From: a virus
Length of the DNA: 33,047 nt
Virus record (IMG/VR): IMGVR_UViG_3300050130_000178
Span: 1 to 33,047 of that record
Direction: 5' to 3' (one strand)
Positions 13,101 through 21,144 of this stretch are shown one piece after another. The translations under genes and the position numbers were made by a program. Under the pieces are notes generated by a model that was given only the letters and a program-made list of their open reading frames with translations, was not told where the DNA came from and made no database searches. Position 1 is the stretch's first letter. The number at the start of each line of letters is the position of its first letter.

Positions 13101-14792
13101 GACGTCGTAATTTTCGAGCGTCACCCGGTGGCAGATCCCGGCAATGATGGTCGCGAGCGACACCTCGCCCGGATCGGCAACGCAGGTCTGATAGGTGCGC
13201 AGGTACGCGAAATCAACGACCTTGGGGTAATCGACGTTGTAGACCTTGCCGGCCGGCATCGTGCCGGCAGCGACCGCCGCGTCGTAAGCGGCGACCCAAA
13301 AGCCCTCGATGCCGGCGTTCGGGTCCGACAGCGCGACGCAGGGATTCAGCGGATATTGCGTTTTAGATCCCGCCTCGGCGCCGAGGTACGTCGCGAGCAC
13401 CACGTAGCCGCCGCTGACCTTCGCCCAGCCGCCGCACTCCTCGAGCACGCCGTCGACCAGCGCAAAGCCCGGGACACTCTGCTGAAGTCCCGCGCACGGA
13501 TCCGCCGGCGGACCGGGCGTGCGCTGCACCTCGATGACAGCGTCGCCGACAGTGAACACCATTTGAAAGCTCGGGAAGCCGGTCGCCGAAATATAGGGCG
13601 GCGGGAACGGCGGGAACTCGGCGTTGCCGATGTCGATCGGTATGCCGGTGTTGAAGTAGGTGACCGAGATATACCACCACAGCGCGCCGGAGCTTGCGTA
13701 GTTTTCGCCGATTTGCCCGGGCCCGGGCGGCGGGTTGTTGGGCGCGCCGGAGTTGATGAACTGCGTCGGATTGACGCTCGAGAAGTGCAGGTAGATCTCC
13801 GGCGGATCCGGGTCGCCGTACTGCACCGCCGACGGCCCGAGGGAGTTCTGAATGTCGTCCGCGATGCCGCCGCCGCCCGAGCGCTGCATCGAATAGCCCA
13901 GGTAATTACCGACCGCAAAGCCGTAGATCTGCTGCACCCGGTCAAGCGCCTGCTGCAGCGTGGTATAGGAGCCGGAAAGGTTCGGTGGCCCTGCAATGTC
14001 GTCATCGACAAAAGCGATGCTGTAGCTGTTGATGTTGCCGTCGTTCGGGCCCGAGGCGACCCATGGGTAGAGCACCTCGGTCGACAGCGACGTCGCGGGC
14101 TTGCAGTCGAGCGTGCCGGATGTGTAGACCTCAAATTTGAAGGTCGGGTGCCGCAGCGCCTGCGCATCGGTGAGCGCGCGGTTCGGATACACGATGTAGC
14201 AGAGCCCGCGGAACGCCGGCACGGCGCCCGCGCCCTGCACCGACTCGATGGTGGGATCGGCGAGCTGGTCCTCGGTGCCGAGGTAGAGCACGAAAGTCTC
14301 GGCGTAAGAGGCGGCGGCGGCGAGCCGGTTCGCGTAGGTCTGGTCGTCCTCGCCATCGGCCACGTCCTGCGGCGAGATATCGTAAACGAGCTTGCCGTTC
14401 TCCCACACCCGCTGCATGCCGCCGATCGGAGTCGCGGTCCCGTCCGGCGTGGTCGCCTCGCAGATGCCGATGGCAATCGACTGCGTGTAGTTGAAGGTCT
14501 GAATGTCGGGCCCAGATTTGCCGCCGCTCGTGCTGGTGACGATCGGCGCGAGCCAAATCACGTTACCCGGCACGCCGATGGTGCCCCACACGATGGTGAC
14601 CGGCGCACCGTCGGTCGAGTTCGTGGTGTTGAGGTCCGTGATCTGCGGACCGTCGAGCACCGTCGGGAAGAGCATGCTCCCGGCGAGGAGCCCCAGCTGC
14701 GAACCGTAGAGCGCGCCGACCGGGCCACCGCCGACAAAAAAGCCGACGATGCCACCGACAATGGTGAGCGCGACCTGGCCGAAATTACTCAA
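10167..14792 (-). CDS. large tail-tip / host-specificity protein
   Basis: 1541 residues. TTG start at 14792 overlaps the NlpC/P60 stop (TTGA) and has GGGAG eight bases upstream. Residues 8-40 are a hydrophobic Gly-rich segment (IVGGIVGFFVGGGPVGALYG) typical of the N-terminus of lambda J-like and gene-transfer-agent tail-tip proteins. About 540-700 resembles the Phage-tail_3 domain (DLDAITVGGYAINSQMAARS; YIAISRDYQPGQQ). The C-terminal third (about 1130-1541) looks like a beta-propeller-like receptor region: SADGGITWTL near 1297 is a full Asp-box (SxDxGxTW) and YSTDGATFSKV near 1417 a degenerate one. It should form the tail tip and contact the host surface. It is the largest gene of the window. 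Confidence 0.9.
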   Translation of the reverse strand: MSNFGQVALTIVGGIVGFFVGGGPVGALYGSQLGLLAGSMLFPTVLDGPQITDLNTTNSTDGAPVTIVWGTIGVPGNVIWLAPIVTSTSGGKSGPDIQTFNYTQSIAIGICEATTPDGTATPIGGMQRVWENGKLVYDISPQDVADGEDDQTYANRLAAAASYAETFVLYLGTEDQLADPTIESVQGAGAVPAFRGLCYIVYPNRALTDAQALRHPTFKFEVYTSGTLDCKPATSLSTEVLYPWVASGPNDGNINSYSIAFVDDDIAGPPNLSGSYTTLQQALDRVQQIYGFAVGNYLGYSMQRSGGGGIADDIQNSLGPSAVQYGDPDPPEIYLHFSSVNPTQFINSGAPNNPPPGPGQIGENYASSGALWWYISVTYFNTGIPIDIGNAEFPPFPPPYISATGFPSFQMVFTVGDAVIEVQRTPGPPADPCAGLQQSVPGFALVDGVLEECGGWAKVSGGYVVLATYLGAEAGSKTQYPLNPCVALSDPNAGIEGFWVAAYDAAVAAGTMPAGKVYNVDYPKVVDFAYLRTYQTCVADPGEVSLATIIAGICHRVTLENYDVSDLDAITVGGYAINSQMAARSAIDPLRSVGFFDVVESGETLVFRTRGKPIVATLTADDLGAFEGASDTPPAAVTVTQIQDVDLPRTVRLNYIAISRDYQPGQQISESRLTTLSVNDVDVNLAVAMQDTQALQIADVLWASAWTEALQVSFALDQSWSELEPGDCIALPVDGVTQRIRIITTTDSAVVLRKMQGVLDNDASYVSTRVAPPLQVPKQTVRIYAPTVITFLDIPALRDEDNDAGFYVAAALPAGTYWTGALLYQSLDGGASYSQVGTLTQAAVIGTVATPALGSASWDVWDDASALLVTIPAAQAFASATDAAVLAGANGLAVGVDGRWEIIQFGVATKQSDTQWLLTHLLRGRRGTEYLIGTGVAGDTVVQLTNGGILDVVLQTSQIGATLHYKCVSVGMAFDTAVDRTFVGHGKRLQCFSPVDISITKPVADVIISWVRRNRLGTELAGTGMDIAMSESVLSFELDILIEEGSPSVLTKVRTVTVTAAESYTYLAADQLTDVGFNETTFTAAVAQISSVVGNGPSASQTSNVPGQPPVVIGSAPNAIEGATFVPGPGNIGANDVYVLGVNDQVWIFAVRGSKGTAPCLGFYIWDLSTVTFIGSSFDNRWPSPLTSTIPEIHGPIVEVGSSEGASGIQTALVALGSDDQGSFFWGVINALDAAAYTAFVRWLYAVESPGSGLPTLALVPVTDPIIAGQFIIGISRWGNTTYALVAGNPAKVYTSADGGITWTLKGSCTGTLPALAFSNQMPIVRFKGAAFMWTGYGLQVNAAGDLVDWAVVSDGVIPCYNPVNTAYTSPAYVVDIALGAAQIGPTLLAANDHAIILTTQMRTTADGITRNLIFYSTDGATFSKVRDVPSATDFAAGFANALIWDVLVPWGVNFMLYGHWAYAQATPQALQASGNGSGWTMYPVDNGDASGNSIINQAAGDRENAQVVAVDHFGPVVNGVRTARLIQSIGGLSFTAITIP

Positions 14793-15199
14793 CCGACCAC
14801 TCCCGGAAACCGCCAGAAGCTATCGGTGAGTCGCGTCCACGGCGCCCCGTAACGGGTCTCAATCACGCCGCCTGCGATCTCGTAGCACTGCAGGATCGTG
14901 GGCCCGGTGCAGAGCGCAATGTGCGCGGCGTGCACCGCCTGTGGCCAGCGGATAACGACGACGACACCCGCCGCGGCCGCCGGCGCGGGCTTGCCGTATT
15001 TGACCATGTAGTCCTTGAGAGCCCCCTGCTGCACGCGCCCGTAGTTCGCCGGGACCGGCGCCGGCAGCACGCCCATGTCCGCCGCACAGCACGCAAGGAA
15101 CCCCACGCAATCGACGCCCAGGCGCGAGCGCCCCTGGTGCAGGTACGGCACGCCGAGCCAGCTGCGCGCGGCCGCAATGAACTCCGCGTTCGTGATCAC
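14789..15199 (-). CDS. NlpC/P60-type tail peptidase
   Basis: 136 residues, a compact NlpC/P60 domain: catalytic C31 in GVDCVGFLACC and H93 in HAAHIALCTG, with Q104 or E107 (TILQCYEIAG) as possible third residue. It is the lambda K counterpart that cuts peptidoglycan peptides during DNA entry, and sits between hub and tail-tip genes as in gene transfer agents. GTG at 15199 overlaps the DUF2163 stop (GTGA) with AGGGG five bases upstream. Confidence 0.9.
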   Translation of the reverse strand: MITNAEFIAAARSWLGVPYLHQGRSRLGVDCVGFLACCAADMGVLPAPVPANYGRVQQGALKDYMVKYGKPAPAAAAGVVVVIRWPQAVHAAHIALCTGPTILQCYEIAGGVIETRYGAPWTRLTDSFWRFPGVVG

Positions 15200-16101
15200 G
15201 TCGGCCCCTGGGTGAGCGCCATGACGCCCGGGATGTACACCCCGTAGCCACGAAAGTTGACTAGATTATTAAACACGTTCTGGCAGGTCGCGGCGGTGCG
15301 GTCGCACCCGGCGGTGATCTGGTACGTGTCGCCGACCTGGATATCCTCCGGCGTCTGGTCCCACAGCTCCAGGAACCCATCGATCTGCGCTTGCGGCTCG
15401 AGCTTCACCTCGCGCTGAAAGGTCGCGTTGTTGCCGGTGAGCCAGGTGAGCAAGCCGCCCGAGTAGCTCCACTGCGGCGATGGCGAGCCCTCGGCCATGT
15501 TTACCGCGAAGATGCGGCGGCTGGTGACACCGGTGACCGAGCCTGTGATGAGCGTGGTTGAGACATCGAACTTGCAGCGCGCATCGCCAAAGCGGATCAC
15601 GTTGCAATTCTCGTTGTAGCTCTGACAGACGTTCTGCGTCAGGAGCTGCGCAAGCGAGCGGATTTCGACCGTGTAGCCGCCGTCCGACGTGTGCGTCGGT
15701 TGCCCGAGGTAGCCGCGCAACAGGATCACGTACCCCATGGTCGGGTCCTGCCAGTTGCACGCGAACACCGTGACGGGAGCGGCGGTCAGAAGCCCGCTGT
15801 TCAAATCGTCCAGGGTGACATCGACCACGAGCGCATCGGTCGGGAAGCCGCCCGAGACCTCCATGTTATCGACCGAGCCGTCCGATGAGGATTTGATATC
15901 GGTGCCGCTGATGCCCGCCTTCGCAAAGTAGGTGCCGGAGATCCCCAGGTCATCCGGCGACTGCGTGGGCAGCACCACGTCGGCGTCATGCTCGGTGCCG
16001 CGGATGAGCGTGCCGTTCGATTTTTCGATGAGCCAGCAAATCGCGATGCTGGTCCGCGAGCCCTTAAAGTGCGCCAGAAGCGGCGCCGGAATCACTCTCA
16101 T
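15196..16101 (-). CDS. tail hub protein, DUF2163 / phage BR0599 family
   Basis: 301 residues. N-terminal part (WLIEKSNGTLIRGTEHD; DLGISGTYFAKAGISGTDI) fits DUF2163 and the C-terminal part (FGDARCKFDVSTTLITGSVTGV; LTWLTGNNA) fits Phage_BR0599. Five Cys at 159, 166, 176, 266 and 273 stand where the lambda gpL family binds an iron-sulfur cluster, so a cluster is plausible here. It would form the hub at the distal tail. ATG 16101 overlaps the DUF2460 stop as ATGA. Confidence 0.9.
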   Translation of the reverse strand: MRVIPAPLLAHFKGSRTSIAICWLIEKSNGTLIRGTEHDADVVLPTQSPDDLGISGTYFAKAGISGTDIKSSSDGSVDNMEVSGGFPTDALVVDVTLDDLNSGLLTAAPVTVFACNWQDPTMGYVILLRGYLGQPTHTSDGGYTVEIRSLAQLLTQNVCQSYNENCNVIRFGDARCKFDVSTTLITGSVTGVTSRRIFAVNMAEGSPSPQWSYSGGLLTWLTGNNATFQREVKLEPQAQIDGFLELWDQTPEDIQVGDTYQITAGCDRTAATCQNVFNNLVNFRGYGVYIPGVMALTQGPT

Positions 16102-16742
16102 CCGAGCCGACTCTCAACGAAGGTCGCCGCCTGATTGAGCCCCTGAATAAGATGGTCGGTGATCTCGAATTGCGGCTCGTCCTTGAAGCGCAGCGGCACG
16201 TGGAACTGTCCGCCCCAGGACCCCGGCGTGCCGACGAAGCCGCCGTTCGGCACGAAGATGCCGGTCGACTCGTCGAGCGTCCAGGTGGACGGGTCCTGCA
16301 CCTGCCCCGACTCGTTCGCGATCATGACGGTACTGCCGATCGGCCGCGTGATTGGCCGGATCATTGAGAGCGTCCCGGCGGTGTACGTTTTCTCAAGCTG
16401 GAAGCCGACCGGCGGCGAGCCAACGTCCGCGCCAAGCAACTGGTCGAGCGCGCTGGGCACGCTGTCGAGCGGACAGCTCTGGTAGTCGGTCCAGTCGGTG
16501 AAGCGAAAGTAGGTCGAGATACCGCCTATCGCGAGCCAGAAGTTCTGCAGCGCCTCAAGATCCGCCTGCGGGCGCGGACCGATCGGCACCGCGGTGAACT
16601 GCCTGAGCGGCAACGCCCACTTGCGGTCGAGGCGCTCGTTGCCCGACTCGCGGCTAATGACCTTGACCAGAATCGACGGCGTGACGGTGAAGCCGAACGT
16701 CGGGCACGTCGGGAACACCGGCATCGGGTCCGCTGTGATCAT
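16098..16742 (-). CDS. distal tail protein, DUF2460 family
   Basis: 214 residues. PTFGFTVTPSILVKVISRESGNE at the N-terminus, DLEALQNFWLAIGG in the middle and a closing FHVPLRFKDEPQFEI match DUF2460, the distal tail protein of gene transfer agents and related siphophages; it joins tail tube and hub. ATG 16742 shares one base with the tape-measure stop (TAATG). Confidence 0.9.
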   Translation of the reverse strand: MITADPMPVFPTCPTFGFTVTPSILVKVISRESGNERLDRKWALPLRQFTAVPIGPRPQADLEALQNFWLAIGGISTYFRFTDWTDYQSCPLDSVPSALDQLLGADVGSPPVGFQLEKTYTAGTLSMIRPITRPIGSTVMIANESGQVQDPSTWTLDESTGIFVPNGGFVGTPGSWGGQFHVPLRFKDEPQFEITDHLIQGLNQAATFVESRLG

Positions 16743-19195
16743 TAGTTATTTCTCCGCGATGCTTTCGACAGGCCCTGCGCAGCGGCGGCGGCGACCTGAG
16801 ACTGCGTCTGCCGCGTGACGGTCGCCTGCCCCGGGAAGTGGAAGTTCTGGTTTACCGTGGTCTTGCCGCCGATGGTCGCCTTGTTCGGCACGATGCTGCC
16901 CGACATCCCGGGAATCATAAGCTCCGGGCCCTCCTCGCCCACGAGGTACGCGGTGCCCGCGGTGACCGCACCGCCGCCTGCTTTGGCGCCGCCGAAGCCG
17001 AGCGCGCCGGCTGCTGCGGAGAGCCAGCCGGTCGACGCACCGCCGCCCGTATTGAAGAGGTTCCCGAACAGCTGCTGCGTGAGGTTCTTCGCGACCAGGT
17101 CCGCGAGGTCCTTCTCAAATGACGACAGGAAATTGTGCAGCGCCTTCTGCACCGTCGACGCGCCATCGAGGATCGACGCAAACGAACTCGAGAAGGATGA
17201 CTGCAGGTCCTGGTTGACCGTTTTCCCGAGCGTCTCGGTTTGGCTCTGCATGGTTTTTAGGCTCGCGGTGAACGCGTTGGCCTGCTGCTGCAGCACCGGC
17301 AATCCTGAGTCCTTCGCGATTTGCTGCATCTCGGCGTCGATCGCCTGCAGCTTCACGAGCGCCTCATCCCGGGCGGTCGCGACCTCGGCCTGCGACTGCA
17401 GGTCCGACTTCGTGCCCATCGCCCGCGCGGCGTTGATGGTGGCCTCTGTTTGCGCGAGCTGCGCCTCGATGCGCTGCGCGCGCTCGTTCGCATCGTTGTA
17501 GGTGTTTTGAGCGATGGTCGCGTCCTGGTTAATTTTCAGGTTCGCGAGCGCCGCGGTGTTATTGGTGTCGACGTACTGCTGCTTTTGCGTCCGGGTCTGA
17601 AACTCGACCGCCGCAGCACCGGCATCGCCCAGGGACTGCCTCAATTTATTGACCTGCGTCTGCAGCGAGATGACGGAGCCCTCGGCCTCCTTGTTCTCAA
17701 GCGCGACGTCGAGCTGCTCGATGCTCGCCTTCGCCACAAGACCGTCGGCTCCCATGCGCGCAAGTGCCTCGCCGGTGGCTCCGGTCGAGAGCTTGTACTG
17801 GTCGGCCTGTGCTTTCGACATCCCGAAGGTTGCGACCTGCTCCTTGAGCGATACGGTGAGCTTCGCGACCGACGCCTGAGCCTCGCGCAGATCAAGCGCC
17901 TTTGCGGCCTCGATGTATTGCGTCGCAAGCACCTTGCCCTGGACGCCAGCGATCGCGACCGCCTTCGCGAGGTTCCCGGCGGTGACCGCGAACTCCGCAG
18001 CCGCGGCGTTGCTCGTCTTCAGGCCGCCCGAGATATCGATGCCGGCGGCCCGCTGCTTCAGGCTCGCGATCGCGGCCTCGATCGACTTGATCGCTTTCTC
18101 GAGCTCCTGGCCGCCCGTCATGCTCCCGAGCTGCTCTTTGATCCGCTTCGCGGTGATCGTGACCTCGGACAGCACCTCCTCGCCGCCGGCTTTCCAGATC
18201 GCCGACTGTTGCGCCTGGCCCTCGGCGGAGATCCGCTCCGCCTCGGAGTTGATGTCGCTCCAGGTCGACGCTGCCTCTTTCCAGTTGCCGGTCGCAAGCT
18301 CCACGATGGTTGCGGCGATGCCCGCAAGGCGGCTCCCGGTCATATTCAAGTCCGTCACCACGGCGGAGAACACCGATGCCAAACCCTTAAACAGGTAGCT
18401 GATGGTGGTCGCCGCCACGTTCATCGACTCGCTCTTGTCCGCCGTCGACGTGAACGCCTTGGCGAGATCGGTGAGCGTCGGCAGGAGATCCTTTGCGATC
18501 GAGGTCGCCATCCCGCCGAGCGCACCCTTCAGAGCGGTCAGGCGCGTCTCGAACTCCTCCGCGGCCTTGCCGGTGGTGTCATCGATCACGAGCCCGAGCG
18601 CGCGCGCTGCATCCATAAGCTCGCCCATGCCGGCGGCGCCCTTATTCAGAAGCGGGATCATCTGCTCGCCGGCGCGGCCGAAGAGCTGCACCGCGATCGC
18701 TGTCTTGTTGGCGCCGTCGGCGGAGTTGGCGAACTTGTCCGCGATCTGCGGGAGCACCTGGCCGATCCCCAACGCGTTACCGGCCGCATCCTTGAACGAG
18801 ACGCCCAGGAGCCTGAAAGCGGTGGCGCTCTTGCTGGTGGCATCGCCCGCGGCGTCCGAGATATTGACGTTTAGTTTGCGCAGCGACACACCGAGCGCCT
18901 CGGTGTCAACGCCCGACTGTTTCGCCGCGTACTGCAGCGCCGAGAGCTGGTCCACCGCAAGGCCGGTCGATTGCGACATCCGCTCGAGCGCCGCAGCATT
19001 CTGGATTACGCCGTCGACGAATGAGGTGATCGCATCGACGGTGAACGCCGCGGCGACCTTCTCCGCGATGCCGCCCAGCAGGTTGTTGATGGACCCGGAG
19101 AAGGCGTCGAGTTTGGCCTGCGCCTTACCGAGCTCCGCTACGAACTGAGCGGTCTGCGCCTCGAGGCTAACGACCAGTTTCGCCAGATCTGTCAT
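16742..19195 (-). CDS. tape measure protein
   Basis: 817 residues, the longest helical protein here. N-terminal coiled coil (MTDLAKLVVSLEAQTAQFVAEL), a TMP core with LFGRAGEQMIPLLNKGAAGM near 170-190, long Ala/Gln/Lys-rich coiled-coil stretches, and the typical C-terminus GTAYLVGEEGPELMIPGMSG followed by IVPN near 745-775. It fixes tail length during assembly; at about 1.5 angstrom per residue the tail would be near 120 nm. ATG 19195 overlaps the chaperone stop as ATGA. Confidence 0.95.
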   Translation of the reverse strand: MTDLAKLVVSLEAQTAQFVAELGKAQAKLDAFSGSINNLLGGIAEKVAAAFTVDAITSFVDGVIQNAAALERMSQSTGLAVDQLSALQYAAKQSGVDTEALGVSLRKLNVNISDAAGDATSKSATAFRLLGVSFKDAAGNALGIGQVLPQIADKFANSADGANKTAIAVQLFGRAGEQMIPLLNKGAAGMGELMDAARALGLVIDDTTGKAAEEFETRLTALKGALGGMATSIAKDLLPTLTDLAKAFTSTADKSESMNVAATTISYLFKGLASVFSAVVTDLNMTGSRLAGIAATIVELATGNWKEAASTWSDINSEAERISAEGQAQQSAIWKAGGEEVLSEVTITAKRIKEQLGSMTGGQELEKAIKSIEAAIASLKQRAAGIDISGGLKTSNAAAAEFAVTAGNLAKAVAIAGVQGKVLATQYIEAAKALDLREAQASVAKLTVSLKEQVATFGMSKAQADQYKLSTGATGEALARMGADGLVAKASIEQLDVALENKEAEGSVISLQTQVNKLRQSLGDAGAAAVEFQTRTQKQQYVDTNNTAALANLKINQDATIAQNTYNDANERAQRIEAQLAQTEATINAARAMGTKSDLQSQAEVATARDEALVKLQAIDAEMQQIAKDSGLPVLQQQANAFTASLKTMQSQTETLGKTVNQDLQSSFSSSFASILDGASTVQKALHNFLSSFEKDLADLVAKNLTQQLFGNLFNTGGGASTGWLSAAAGALGFGGAKAGGGAVTAGTAYLVGEEGPELMIPGMSGSIVPNKATIGGKTTVNQNFHFPGQATVTRQTQSQVAAAAAQGLSKASRRNN

Positions 19196-19838
19196 CGACG
19201 TGGCCTCTTCTTGCGCTTTTTGCCGATCGATTTCGTGTTGGTCGCGAGCCTCGTAAGCGACGCGATCAGATTCGCCGTCTGCCGCCGCTCGTAGGTCTCA
19301 CGGTCGACAATCATGAAGTCCTGGTGCGTGCGAGGGCGCTCGTCGACCCAATGGGAGTTAAAGAACAGCGCGGCCAGCATGCCCGCGTGCATGTTATCCC
19401 GAACCGCGCCAAACGGCTCAAGCTGCGCGTACTCGACCCAGTCGGCGAGCTCGCGCGGGGAGATGGTGGCGTAAAGCTCGCCGACAGTGCGGCCGAGCGC
19501 GAGCGCTAGGCGGTGGGCAAATCGCGCTTCTTCGCTGAGTCGACCTTCGGAATCTCGATTTTTTTTTGCCCGAGAGTGAGGATTTCCGAGACCACAGGGA
19601 ATGCGATCGCGCTCTTGCGAGCCCAGGCCGCCGCGTCGGCGTCGTCGAGGATGGGCGCGCCCTCCTCATCGGTCACGCACGCCTTTAGGAGCTTCGCGAG
19701 CGCACCGTCGCGGTCAGTCTTCTGCTGCTCGTTGTAGTCGCCCAACTCTGCCGCAGTCGCCTCGCGGACCCACACGGTGATGTCGGCGACCACAACAGAA
19801 CTGCGAAGCAACGCCGCGGCGCGGGTGAGCGGATGCAT
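19192..19838 (-). CDS. tail assembly chaperone GT fusion (by -1 frameshift)
   Basis: Upstream and downstream frames join at 19560-19566 into a product of about 215 residues: 93 from the G-like frame and 122 from the -1 frame. The second part reads ALGRTVGELYATISPRELAD and LEPFGAVRDNMHAGMLAALF, the signature of the lambda gpT / tail chaperone family, and ends in a very basic tail (KSIGKKRKKRPRR). This frame has no own start or ribosome site before the conserved region; an ATG at 19392 would give only the last third. The arrangement directly before the tape measure is exactly where lambda G/GT lies. The fusion keeps the tape measure unaggregated and loads tube subunits. Confidence 0.8.
19506..19838 (-). 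CDS. tail assembly chaperone (G-like)
   Basis: 110 residues, the un-shifted product. Helical and acidic (VREATAAELGDYNEQQKTD; GAPILDDADAAAWARKS), ending LTLGQKKIEIPKVD and a short basic tail. Position between tube and tape-measure genes, size and the slippery run near its 3' end identify it as the G-type chaperone. ATG 19838 lacks a ribosome site and is one base after the tail tube stop plus ACC, so reinitiation is likely. Confidence 0.8.
   Translation of the reverse strand: MHPLTRAAALLRSSVVVADITVWVREATAAELGDYNEQQKTDRDGALAKLLKACVTDEEGAPILDDADAAAWARKSAIAFPVVSEILTLGQKKIEIPKVDSAKKRDLPTA
19560..19566 (-). promoter_or_regulatory. -1 ribosomal frameshift site A AAA AAA
   Basis: The minus strand has nine A in a row (19567-19559) after GGGC. 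In the upstream frame it is read CAA AAA AAA ATC, so A-AAA-AAA fits the X-XXY-YYZ heptamer; slipping back one base continues AAT CGA GAT into the gpT-like frame. In a genome this GC-rich such a run is striking. The downstream 30 bp could hold a stimulatory structure, which I could not fold reliably. Confidence 0.75.
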
Positions 19839-19841
19839 GGT

Positions 19842-20276
19842 CTAGGGACTGTGGACGATGTCGCCAGAGATCTTGAGTGAAAACGTGATCGTGTTCTTGC
19901 CAGAGACAGACGGCTTAATCGTCCAGGCCATGTAGCGGCAAGTGAACATGAACGTGACGTCGACCACACCGGGAGTGGTGCCCTCGACCTGCAGCTCGAA
20001 GTCGCCGATTGCCTTGTTTTTGCAGGCATCGATCATCGCCAACTGCACCGGGTCGAGCGATTCGTAGTTCATCTCGGCCGTGATTTCGGAGCCGTCCGAG
20101 AGGCCGGAAACGTACTCCATCACGCCGCCGGAGCAGAAAGTGGTCACGTCGACCAGCGTGTTCTTTTGCCCGAAGTCGCCGAGCCCGTAGGTCTGGCAGA
20201 TCCGGGTGAACACCTCCGGCGAACCACCATCGCCGCGCGCAAGGTAGACGCCACCGACGAATGCTTTATTGGTCAT
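19842..20276 (-). CDS. major tail tube protein
   Basis: 144 residues from ATG 20276, with GGGAGG eight bases upstream and ATGA overlap with the previous stop. GGVYLARGDG at the start, TRICQTYGLGDFGQKNTLVD, GGVMEYVSGLSDGSEITAEM and NTITFSLKISG at the end are those of siphophage tube proteins (a beta sandwich with a long hairpin). It should be the main tail subunit. A longer start at 20294 is unlikely. Confidence 0.85.
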   Translation of the reverse strand: MTNKAFVGGVYLARGDGGSPEVFTRICQTYGLGDFGQKNTLVDVTTFCSGGVMEYVSGLSDGSEITAEMNYESLDPVQLAMIDACKNKAIGDFELQVEGTTPGVVDVTFMFTCRYMAWTIKPSVSGKNTITFSLKISGDIVHSP

Positions 20277-20716
20277 GAGGTTGCCTCCCGGCACCAGATA
20301 TTAAAGCTCTGCGATACACGAAACAATCCGGGCTCAGCGTCCGGCCCAGGCACCGACTCGGTGTCCGGCTGGATGGTCTGCACGGTCACGCCGCCCATCG
20401 GTCCCGCGTAGCCTACTCTAATGCCCGCCGCGTTTTTCGGAAGAAGTGCATCCCGGATGGCATTCGCCAGCGCCTCGGCATTGTCGTAGTCGGCCGCGTA
20501 GGTGTCGATCTGCATCGTGAAGCGCTGCAGGTCGTCGATCCCGCAAAAGAGCACCTGGCTCTCCACATTGCTGCGCTGGTAGACCGCGTAGGGTTGCGAG
20601 GCCGCATCCTCGTCGTAGACATGCTGCGGCGACTTGTCCGGATAGATCCGGGTGCCCGCGATCGCCTGGATGGCGGCCATGTTGGTCAAAAACGCCGAAA
20701 GGTTGGGTCCGCTCAT
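20273..20716 (-). CDS. tail terminator / completion protein (DUF3168)
   Basis: 147 residues. LTNMAAIQAIAGTRIYPDKSP, then PYAVYQRSNVESQV and FTMQIDTYAADYDNAEALANAIR match DUF3168, the lambda gpU-like tail terminator fold that ends tail polymerisation and joins the head. Overlaps both neighbours by 4 nt (ATGA). Start supported by GAGGAG about 11 bases upstream. Confidence 0.85.
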   Translation of the reverse strand: MSGPNLSAFLTNMAAIQAIAGTRIYPDKSPQHVYDEDAASQPYAVYQRSNVESQVLFCGIDDLQRFTMQIDTYAADYDNAEALANAIRDALLPKNAAGIRVGYAGPMGGVTVQTIQPDTESVPGPDAEPGLFRVSQSFNIWCREATS

Positions 20717-21144
20717 CCCTTCACAGACTCCTCGATGCTCGCGCGCAGCGAATCGGCGAACGCCTGCACCTGCGCCTCCGCGGTCTGCTCAAACGCGGGC
20801 TCCAGCCACGGCCGCGCGCTCTCCTTCCTCGTCCCGCGCTCCGTGAACTGCACCGCGTAATACGCCTCCTTCGTGACGCCCAGGTGCGCAAGCCCATCGG
20901 TGCCGTTGGCCTTGATCGATGTGCTCACGCGGATCTGCGTCGCGGAAAACCCGGGCTGCAGGAGCCGGCCGTGCTTGCCGCTGCGGTGCGACCGGACGCC
21001 CTGAGGGATGATGGCGCGCGCGCGGTCGAGCGCCGGTTTGATCCCCGCCTTCATCGCCTTTCGTAAGTCGCGCTTCGCCACGTTGCGCGCGAGGCGGTCC
21101 AACTGCTGGCCGAGCTCCCGCGCGCCCACGAGCGCATTACTCAC
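20713..21144 (-). CDS. HK97 gp10-like tail completion protein
   Basis: 143 residues from a GTG at 21144 that overlaps the previous stop (GTGA). LGQQLDRLARNVAKRDLRKA and GIKPALDRARAIIPQG at the N-terminus, FTERGTRKESARPWLEPAF near the C-terminus are characteristic of the HK97-gp10_like family, found between head-tail adaptor and terminator genes. Likely neck protein. Confidence 0.85.
   Translation of the reverse strand: MSNALVGARELGQQLDRLARNVAKRDLRKAMKAGIKPALDRARAIIPQGVRSHRSGKHGRLLQPGFSATQIRVSTSIKANGTDGLAHLGVTKEAYYAVQFTERGTRKESARPWLEPAFEQTAEAQVQAFADSLRASIEESVKG

Noticed and set aside
12318-14852. 844-codon open frame on the plus strand opposite the tail-tip gene
   Set aside because: Arg/His/Asp-rich shadow frame typical of GC-rich DNA; no ribosome site and no recognisable domain, while the minus strand has a clear tail protein.
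17321-18874. 517-codon plus-strand frame opposite the tape measure
   Set aside because: Composition is that of a reversed coding frame (Leu/Arg/Asp-rich) and the minus strand is a convincing tape measure.
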